DNA of 53,294 bases from Eggerthella sp. (GTDB taxonomy: Bacteria > Actinomycetota > Coriobacteriia > Coriobacteriales > Eggerthellaceae): assembly GCA_030540085.1 (NCBI GenBank), contig JAUNWY010000009.1:1-53294 (forward strand), written 5' to 3'. Below the pieces are notes generated by a model. It was not told the origin of the DNA. It did no database searches and saw only the letters and a program-made list of their open reading frames with translations. Position 1 is the first letter of the stretch. The number at the start of each line of letters is the position of its first letter. This document shows, in pieces, positions 47,829 to 53,294 of the stretch. The position numbers and the translations under genes are program-made.

Positions 47829-49111
47829 TTCGCCACCTCTTCCCTCGTTGCTATCCCCAAGTACGGAAGATCATCAAGCCAACCAGGATAGGTCAGCCAT
47901 TCCTTCCTCCCCGTTACTGCGTCTCGCCTGAAATATGTCTCCACCCGACAGCTCGATGAATCCTTGTCCCAGGCATACCCCGCTAATTCGCATATCCCCC
48001 TATCGCCATTGGAATAACGCGTAATTTGGACTACTAAATCGATCGCATTGGCTATCTGGCTCTCAATTGCCTCGATGGGAAGTTCTGCACCATAGCGAAC
48101 CATTGTCGTTAAACGCGAAACCGCTTCAGTTGGGGAATTCGCATGTAGGGTGGTAAGAGAACCGTCATGCCCGGTGCTCATCGCTTGAAGCATATCCAAG
48201 GCCTCCGCACCCCGGCATTCACCAACAACGATACGGTCAGGTCGCATGCGCAAAGAGTTTATGACCAGGTCGCGAATCGACACTTCACCGATCCCTTCAG
48301 CATTCTTTTGGCGGGCTTCCAAACGCACCACATGAGGATGCTCATCGAACCTAAGCTCGGCAGAATCCTCGATTGTTACGATTCGTTCGTTTGAGGGAAT
48401 AAGGGCCGATAGCGCATTTAACAACGTCGTTTTCCCACTGCCCGTGCCGCCAGAAACTGCAATATTGCATCTTCTCCGTACTGCCCACCTCAATAAACAG
48501 TCCACTTCATGATCAAAAGAGCCGAGACTCCTCATCTCATAAAGGGAAAACGCATGCGCTCGAAATTTACGAATCGTGACAACCGGACCATCGAGAGCAA
48601 GAGGCGGGATTATCGCATTGACGCGGTGCCCGCGGGGGAGTCTCGCATTAACCATCGGGGAGCTTTCGTCAACGCGACGCCCGAGGGGTCCAACAATTTT
48701 GTCTATCAGGTTAAAAACCTGCGCATCGTCCTCATAACAATCGAATGATTGGTAGAGTCGACCGTTCCTCTCGTAATACAGCGACTTCGATCCATTTACC
48801 ATGACCTCAGTAATACTGTCGTCGCCAAGCATCTCCTCAAGGGGTCCCAACCCAAACACTTCGTCGAGATACTTCCCAACCGCTTCTTCGGCTGAATAAC
48901 GCCCAGCAAGAAGCCAGGGTTCTTCAGCTATCACCCTTTCGCAGGCAAGGCTAATTTCGCTGCGAGCCTGACGTGGGTTACTTGCGATGAGACGAGCTGC
49001 ATCAGCAGGAGGAATAATATGGCCTACTTTCTCCCTCAAACTGGTCAAGAGCGCATCATCTGCAGAAGGATCTAGGGAAGTTTTCGCCGATGCGCGCTCC
49101 ATCAACGTCAT
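47804..49111 (-). CDS. tadA: TadA/CpaF, secretion ATPase of the Tad pilus
   Basis: 435-residue hexameric type II/IV secretion ATPase that powers Flp pilus assembly. Walker A is SGGTGSGKTTLLNAL near residue 222, the Asp box IVTIEDSAELRF follows, Walker B is DRIVVGECRGAEALDMLQA, and the His box is GSLTTLHANSP. The N-terminal domain starts with the typical GPLEEMLGDDSITEVMVNG. Start ATG overlapping the tadZ stop as ATGA, with AAGGAG upstream. Complete. Confidence 0.95.
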   Translation of the reverse strand: MTLMERASAKTSLDPSADDALLTSLREKVGHIIPPADAARLIASNPRQARSEISLACERVIAEEPWLLAGRYSAEEAVGKYLDEVFGLGPLEEMLGDDSITEVMVNGSKSLYYERNGRLYQSFDCYEDDAQVFNLIDKIVGPLGRRVDESSPMVNARLPRGHRVNAIIPPLALDGPVVTIRKFRAHAFSLYEMRSLGSFDHEVDCLLRWAVRRRCNIAVSGGTGSGKTTLLNALSALIPSNERIVTIEDSAELRFDEHPHVVRLEARQKNAEGIGEVSIRDLVINSLRMRPDRIVVGECRGAEALDMLQAMSTGHDGSLTTLHANSPTEAVSRLTTMVRYGAELPIEAIESQIANAIDLVVQITRYSNGDRGICELAGYAWDKDSSSCRVETYFRRDAVTGRKEWLTYPGWLDDLPYLGIATREEVAKWKRQASY

Positions 49112-50469
49112 GCTGTTCTCCTTTTACGGATTCCGGGGAAAAATGTTCGTTTTTCATTTTCGACAGGAGCCTCCTGCAGCTCTAAAGACCGCAAGCGCTC
49201 AGGAACCAACTGAGGAACAATCTCCCTCAAACTCTCAATGAACGGATTCTTCGAGGAGGCAAGCTCGAGAGGAAGTCCCGCCCCAAGTAGTTCGCCCACC
49301 TCTCTTCCTCCATCCTTCAGCTCTCCAACCTGAATCCCGTGGAGTGCGCACGAAACATCCAGCGAGGTCAATAGCGCATGTTTCGAACAAAGGTTGAGGA
49401 GAAACCGGAATGGCTGGACCGCAATACCGCAACGAGCACAGAGATCAAGAGCCCGCGAGCAAGAGCGCACCGACGAGGGCCGCTGATCAAGAATGAACAA
49501 AACCTGGTCCGAAGCCTCAGACACCTGGATATGGCAGTCAGACCAAAATGACCCCGTATTAACAACCACAGCATCAAAACGGCTCTTCAGAAGGGAAAGG
49601 ACCTCCGATGTATAGACAACAAGCGCCTCTGACTCCTCAAGCTTGCCAGGAATGCCGACAACAGCGGGCAATCCCCCTGCAGGTTTCACTTGATTGATTC
49701 GCTCAGGCTGACGAACAAGCTCATCGATACCTACCACATCGTCAAGCCCAAGCAAGAATCCCGCATCCCCAAACTGGAGGTCCAAATCAACCAAGACTGT
49801 TTTCAGACCCTTTTCCTGGAATAAGACAGCGAGGCAAGCGGCAACGGTGCTTTTGCCCACACCTCCATTCCCACTTAAAACAGAGACGATAAAACCAGAC
49901 TGAGCAGATTTTTCGCTTCTTGAGGCAGCGACACCCATGATCTTCCCCGAAGCACTCTCAGACTTTGGTTCAAGCGCATTCCCAGGCCCACCCTGCGATA
50001 CATCCTCAAAATCCGAGACTGAGGGTTCGGCAGCCCTCAAAGAAGACAACCCTTCATCGCTGCTCGCAACAGGAGATGGCACTTTTTCCCTCGCAGCAGA
50101 AAAAGCTTGTTCATTTTTCTGCTCGGAGTAACGTTTAACAAACTCCGCCTTGCCACGAATCAGGTCAATACCCGCAGCTTGACATCGTCCAACTTCAGAA
50201 CCGGTTCCACCGAAAGAAACCAGCTCGATGCTCCTGCTCAAGTTATCGCGCTTAAGGGCAGCAGCAAGATTGATCCCCTCCATGTCATCGCAAGAGACAA
50301 CCCACACGTTATCTTTTGGGCCAATCCCCGATAATGCTCGTCGCGCTTCGTGGGCGGTGCTGTACGTCTCGAGCCATTCTTGAGAATCGATATCCTCGTC
50401 ATTAAGCCCTATCAATTCGGGATATCTCAATGACTCGGTATCGACACAAAGCATTGTTTTCTTGCCCAT
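49108..50469 (-). CDS. tadZ: TadZ/CpaE, ParA-like localisation ATPase of the Tad pilus
   Basis: About 453 residues. The N-terminal receiver-like domain (residues about 1-130, CVDTESLRYPELIGL) lacks obvious phosphorylation residues. A polar linker follows, then a MinD/ParA-type ATPase with deviant Walker A SGNGGVGKSTVAACLA and switch KTVLVDLDLQFGDAGFLLG. TadZ proteins place the pilus machine at the pole. I start at ATG 50469 with AAAGGTGAG upstream. A TTG at 50553 overlapping the cpaB stop would add an unlikely hydrophobic start. It ends with a basic tail (GIRKRRTA). Confidence 0.9.
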   Translation of the reverse strand: MGKKTMLCVDTESLRYPELIGLNDEDIDSQEWLETYSTAHEARRALSGIGPKDNVWVVSCDDMEGINLAAALKRDNLSRSIELVSFGGTGSEVGRCQAAGIDLIRGKAEFVKRYSEQKNEQAFSAAREKVPSPVASSDEGLSSLRAAEPSVSDFEDVSQGGPGNALEPKSESASGKIMGVAASRSEKSAQSGFIVSVLSGNGGVGKSTVAACLAVLFQEKGLKTVLVDLDLQFGDAGFLLGLDDVVGIDELVRQPERINQVKPAGGLPAVVGIPGKLEESEALVVYTSEVLSLLKSRFDAVVVNTGSFWSDCHIQVSEASDQVLFILDQRPSSVRSCSRALDLCARCGIAVQPFRFLLNLCSKHALLTSLDVSCALHGIQVGELKDGGREVGELLGAGLPLELASSKNPFIESLREIVPQLVPERLRSLELQEAPVENEKRTFFPGIRKRRTA

Positions 50470-50549
50470 ATCTCTCACCTTTCCATGTTCTTTCGAAGAG
50501 AGTTCCACCTCAAAACCAATCGCGACAAGACCAATCAGAACAAACCAAA

Positions 50550-51257
50550 TCAACTTCCTTCATACTGTCCAGAAGCAGGAGAATCGTCTTGGTTCCCGAT
50601 TTGACCCCGCTCGGAAGGTTCTCGATCGACGTCGGAGGCTGGCAAGGCAAAATAGATATCCATCGATTGGGATGCTGTTACAAATTCCTGAGACTGCTCG
50701 ACAGGGACAGCCAGAGTAACCCAGCTCACTTTTGCTTTTGTTCCACTCGAATGCTCAACATTGGTTGCCAGCACCATGATCTGCTTCCCGATACACGATG
50801 TCTGCGATCCTGTTGCGTAAACATCAACAACATCCCCTGCCGACAAAGCTCCGCCAACCGCCTGAACATCCTCGGCTGGAACCGATAGCGCAACACAACC
50901 CTGAGGAACGTCTATTCCCGAACCAGCCGAATCAAACCTTCGTTGAGAGATGGCTTCACCGGAAATAATCAACGAAGCAGCCTGCGCACCCTTGACGTCA
51001 TCAAAGGACGTCAAGCAGCCACTAGGCAAAAGATCGCTCAACCACGTTTTAACCTCAGCATTGGAAGCATCGACGGTCTCTCCTGGATAGATATCCTTAG
51101 TGGCGACAAGGACATCGACCTGTTCTCCCCCATAGCGTTGCATTGCCTCAATTCGAGCTTCATCTGCTTCTCCACGGACTTGGACCGAATAGGCAAATAC
51201 GCAACCTGCGCATAGAGCGCCGCTTATAAGACCAGCTATTAAAGCACCACGTTTCAT
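50550..51257 (-). CDS. cpaB: CpaB/RcpC, SAF-domain pilus assembly protein
   Basis: 235 residues: one N-terminal membrane segment (GALIAGLISGALCAGCVFAYSV), then the SAF domain (VDVLVATKDIYPGETVDAS) and the CpaB/RcpC domain (VPQGCVALSVPAEDVQAVGG, ALSAGDVVDVYATGSQTSC). In double-membrane bacteria RcpC works with a secretin; in this single-membrane lineage it may line or brace the wall passage. It is the first gene of the pilus operon. Start ATG behind AAAGGATGAG. Confidence 0.87.
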   Translation of the reverse strand: MKRGALIAGLISGALCAGCVFAYSVQVRGEADEARIEAMQRYGGEQVDVLVATKDIYPGETVDASNAEVKTWLSDLLPSGCLTSFDDVKGAQAASLIISGEAISQRRFDSAGSGIDVPQGCVALSVPAEDVQAVGGALSAGDVVDVYATGSQTSCIGKQIMVLATNVEHSSGTKAKVSWVTLAVPVEQSQEFVTASQSMDIYFALPASDVDREPSERGQIGNQDDSPASGQYEGS

Positions 51258-51340
51258 TTCTCATCCTTTTCCCGATGAGCAAATGTTCTCATCCGGATCT
51301 AACATCGATGAGAAAACCGTGAGAAAGAAAAGCGAAAGTG
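51258..51340 (-). promoter_or_regulatory. Leader and likely promoter region of the Tad operon with CTCATC/GATGAG repeats
   Basis: The short upstream region holds two alternating pairs of CTCATC and GATGAG (at about 51270-51314), which can form two competing hairpins between the transcription start and cpaB. No convincing -35/-10 pair can be named; TTAGAT near 51297 on the minus strand is a candidate -10. It may be an operator or a leader switch. Confidence 0.3.
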
Positions 51341-51357
51341 GCAAAAGACCGAAAAAT

Positions 51358-51385
51358 AAAAAAGCCAGGGGATAAGCCCCTGGCT
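51358..51385 (-). terminator. Intrinsic terminator after the DUF4282-like gene
   Basis: AGCCAGGGG (51363-51371) pairs with CCCCTGGCT (51377-51385) around a five-base loop, followed on the minus strand by TTTTTTAT. It is placed 18 bases after the stop of the gene at 51404-52150. Confidence 0.85.
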
Positions 51386-51403
51386 AAATAACTAAAAGCG
51401 AGA

Positions 51404-52150
51404 TTAACTACGGCGCATTCCGCATTGCGAACAGAAAACGCCTGCCTTGTTGCTTGCGCCACAAGAGGGACAGGACCAAGAAGAGTTCTGGTCAAGCACG
51501 CCTTGTTGCGGTGGAGTCTGAACAACAGGAAGCGGGTTGGTTTTCGAAAAATCTACAGCTTCAGAAGCGGCAACTCGCTGGTCTGCATTTGCGCTATCAG
51601 GCGCAAATGCAGAACCCTGGGTATTTACTGAAACCTGATGATACGGTTCTTGAACAGGCCCGCAGTAAACTGAAGCAGATTCAGAAGCATCATTGCCAAC
51701 AACGGCCGAACGAATGTCCTGGGTGTTTCGCCACATCTTCACAATCAGCATAAAGAACTCGTAGAAAAGTCGGTTGAGTACTTCGCTGAGAACAAACAAC
51801 ACAACAACGGTGAGGATTGCAATGAAAACGCTGCCAACATCGTAAGTAAGCATCGAAAGAAGGCTAATAACCGCTGCAGCGCTCCCGAAAGCGATAAAGC
51901 ACATGTTGTAAATAAAGAGAACAATGAGGATCTTCTCGGACCAGAATTTCTCAAAACGGAGGAATGGGCCAAAGTCATGTTTTGCATTCTTCAGCTGATT
52001 TTTATCAAATGAAGAAACATATTTCTTGTACAGCAAAACAGTGCAAACAATTGCCGCAATAAATGCGATAAACGTCAGAGAGAGCCAGATCCCCCCTGCA
52101 AAACCAAGAAGGCTGAACAAATCAGGCCCATAAGAAGAGTATCCGTACAT
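51404..52150 (-). CDS. DUF4282-like membrane protein with C-terminal zinc ribbon
   Basis: 248 residues. Membrane segments occur at about 12-42 (FAGGIWLSLTFIAFIAAIVCTVLLY), 72-98 (ILIVLFIYNMCFIAFGSAAAVISLL) and 105-128 (VFIAILTVVVLFVLSEVLNRLFYEF). The last two with the MWRN end resemble the DUF4282 family. A polar linker follows, and a zinc ribbon ends the protein (CPSCGASNKAGVFCSQCG). The ribbon would lie in the cytoplasm. Start ATG with AGGAG seven bases upstream. It has the same type of zinc ribbon as its neighbour upstream and follows the same direction. Function unknown. Confidence 0.72.
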   Translation of the reverse strand: MYGYSSYGPDLFSLLGFAGGIWLSLTFIAFIAAIVCTVLLYKKYVSSFDKNQLKNAKHDFGPFLRFEKFWSEKILIVLFIYNMCFIAFGSAAAVISLLSMLTYDVGSVFIAILTVVVLFVLSEVLNRLFYEFFMLIVKMWRNTQDIRSAVVGNDASESASVYCGPVQEPYHQVSVNTQGSAFAPDSANADQRVAASEAVDFSKTNPLPVVQTPPQQGVLDQNSSWSCPSCGASNKAGVFCSQCGMRRS

Positions 52151-52235
52151 TAAAAACTCCTAACGGTAAATGAACAATGAATAGCAGGGATGAACGCCAT
52201 CCTCCAACAACCAGCAAGAAAGCGGGGTAAGCAAA

Positions 52236-53165
52236 TTAAGCAGTTGGCGATTGTGGCTTAGCCGAAGGATAGGTCTGCTTAAATTCGGTGTAATACTTGT
52301 TGTTGTCTCCGGAACGGTCACGGGAAAGAGGAGCGCAGATCTCATCTTCATGCCCAGTGGGATCTGAATACTGAAGACTGATATCCCAAGCCTCGGATAT
52401 AGCGCCAATCCTCTGAGTGCAGTCATAGTAGCAGGTGAGCATTGCAGAATAACAAGAAGCATAGTGCGAAGTCGATGAAACGGGTAAGTTCTTTAGAGCA
52501 TTGTAGTCATCTGCGATTTCCTCAGCCAGCGCATATGCACTACTTGCATCAGAAGAGCGTACGCTCATGTTCTTAGAGACATAATCAGCATTGAATGCTT
52601 TTGCGGCGGATGCAATTCTTTGATCGTAATCACCAAGTCGAGAATAATAGGAAGAAAGCGTTGAGTATAGTTCCCTATCTGCATCGGTGATTCCAGCAGA
52701 AGAATTATTGGAAGTAGATTGACTGGAATTGCTAGGCTGGGATTCTTCGGTTGCGGTCGAAGAGGCAGATGAGGAATTCTGCTGGTTGCCGAGCAAGTTA
52801 GACAGCAAAACACCGGCAAGAACCAGAACAGCTACAGCAAGAACAACGATCAGAACGATAAAAACAGGTTTTTTCGAATCGGAATTGCGATTCGGTATCA
52901 CAGGCGCAGAATTCCCTGAGGGTTGACGATATTGTCTATTTTGAACGTCCTGCGAAATTAAAACCTGAGTATCAGCAGGATAGGAAGCCCTTTGAGAACC
53001 GACAGCGGGCATTGGTGAAGTATCTCCAGGAGCCGAAGAGCTTGAAATACTTGATGTCAGATCTAAAGAACTTTCAGTTATTGCCGCACCGCATGTAGTG
53101 CAGAACTTCTGATCAGGATCAAGCGGAGAACCGCATGAAGTGCAAAATTTTGGATATTGAGACAT
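52236..53165 (-). CDS. Zinc-ribbon, single-pass membrane protein of unknown function
   Basis: 309 residues. An N-terminal zinc ribbon (FCTSCGSPLDPDQKFCTTCG) precedes a Ser/Pro-rich cytoplasmic linker and one membrane segment at about 100-122 (PVFIVLIVVLAVAVLVLAGVLL). Outside, a Ser/Asn/Thr-rich stretch (about 128-160) is followed by a helical domain of about 140 residues with a few cysteines (CYSAMLTCYYDCTQ). The layout ribbon-membrane-sensor resembles YvrJ/zinc_ribbon_2 envelope proteins of Gram-positive bacteria, but no function is known. Base composition looks more AT-rich than most of the window. Start ATG with a weak ribosome-binding site. Confidence 0.7.
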   Translation of the reverse strand: MSQYPKFCTSCGSPLDPDQKFCTTCGAAITESSLDLTSSISSSSAPGDTSPMPAVGSQRASYPADTQVLISQDVQNRQYRQPSGNSAPVIPNRNSDSKKPVFIVLIVVLAVAVLVLAGVLLSNLLGNQQNSSSASSTATEESQPSNSSQSTSNNSSAGITDADRELYSTLSSYYSRLGDYDQRIASAAKAFNADYVSKNMSVRSSDASSAYALAEEIADDYNALKNLPVSSTSHYASCYSAMLTCYYDCTQRIGAISEAWDISLQYSDPTGHEDEICAPLSRDRSGDNNKYYTEFKQTYPSAKPQSPTA

Positions 53166-53269
53166 AACGAAAATCCATTTCGGAACGCTTGATAATGCCT
53201 AATCATTATGCCATTAAATAAAGAAAAGACCTATTCATACAACGCAGAACAGCCTGCAAGAAAAGGGAA

Positions 53270-53286
53270 AGGGCCCCTCGGGCCCT
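53270..53286 (-). terminator. Partial terminator-like hairpin at the right edge
   Basis: AGGGCCC (53270-53276) pairs with GGGCCCT (53280-53286). On the minus strand a T-rich but interrupted tract follows (TTTCCCTTTTCTT). It may end a gene beyond the window. Confidence 0.45.
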
Positions 53287-53294
53287 AGGAAAAC

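Noticed and set aside
50470..50553. A TTG start for tadZ overlapping the cpaB stop
   Set aside because: It would add a hydrophobic N-terminus to a cytoplasmic ATPase, and a good ribosome-binding site stands before the ATG at 50469.

Overview
The window looks like a chromosomal segment of an anaerobic actinobacterium of the class Coriobacteriia, most likely Eggerthellaceae. This rests on the gene families and their style (fused SecDF, DUF1292, DUF6483-like, a long Arg/Ser-rich FtsB, a FeoA/FeoB/Cys-rich set, a monoderm Tad pilus without a secretin) and on moderate GC by eye; it is an inference, not a database result. There is no plasmid, phage, insertion sequence or CRISPR array that I can see. 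Most of the DNA is housekeeping; the Tad locus and the zinc-ribbon genes at the right end are the accessory part.

Layout. 1-1549: end of a type I restriction-modification locus (hsdM and the first codons of hsdS). 1962-9329: a minus-strand run of ftsB, ppx/gppA, tRNA-Leu(TAA), a polyprenyl diphosphate synthase, a peptidoglycan-binding-domain protein, glmU, prs and pth, covering envelope precursor, nucleotide-sugar and PRPP supply plus peptidyl-tRNA recycling. 9551-11920: yebC, a SpoU-type RNA methyltransferase and an orphan hisE. 12079-19986: rpoB-rpoC behind a clear promoter. 20272-27298: secDF with a DUF1292 gene, then tgt and a HAD phosphatase facing a fused queH-queA gene (queuosine tRNA modification). 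27489-31827: a NYN-LOTUS protein, a MocR-type regulator (PdxR) and the divergent pdxS-pdxT vitamin B6 operon. 31924-35453: feoA-feoA-feoB plus a FeoB-associated Cys-rich peptide. 35782-38898: ruvC-ruvA-ruvB with a DUF6483-like gene under a LexA-type box, and a DtxR-family regulator. 39093-40634: thrC. 40760-51257: a Tad/Flp pilus operon (cpaB, tadZ, tadA, tadB, tadC, flp, pseudopilins, a 712-residue TadG-like protein, DUF192 and zinc-ribbon proteins). 51404-53165: two zinc-ribbon membrane proteins.

Main points for a second look. (1) The C-terminus of RpoC carries a helix-hairpin-helix module that aligns without gaps with the DNA-binding C-terminal domain of the RNA polymerase alpha subunit and keeps the equivalents of Arg265 and Asn268. 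(2) QueH and QueA are one polypeptide. (3) FeoB has two tandem acidic repeats in its first outside loop, and a DtxR/IdeR-like box lies just before feoB. (4) The rifampicin cluster of RpoB is divergent. (5) An intrinsic terminator for the NYN gene appears to be written inside the coding region of the opposing pdxR gene. (6) The Tad locus has one Flp with a very long leader, and a giant TadG lacking the usual Glu+5.

Start codons were chosen by ribosome-binding site and overlap with the upstream gene, so several genes are shorter than their longest open frame. Many long open frames on the strand opposite rpoBC, secDF and others are codon-bias shadows and are left out.
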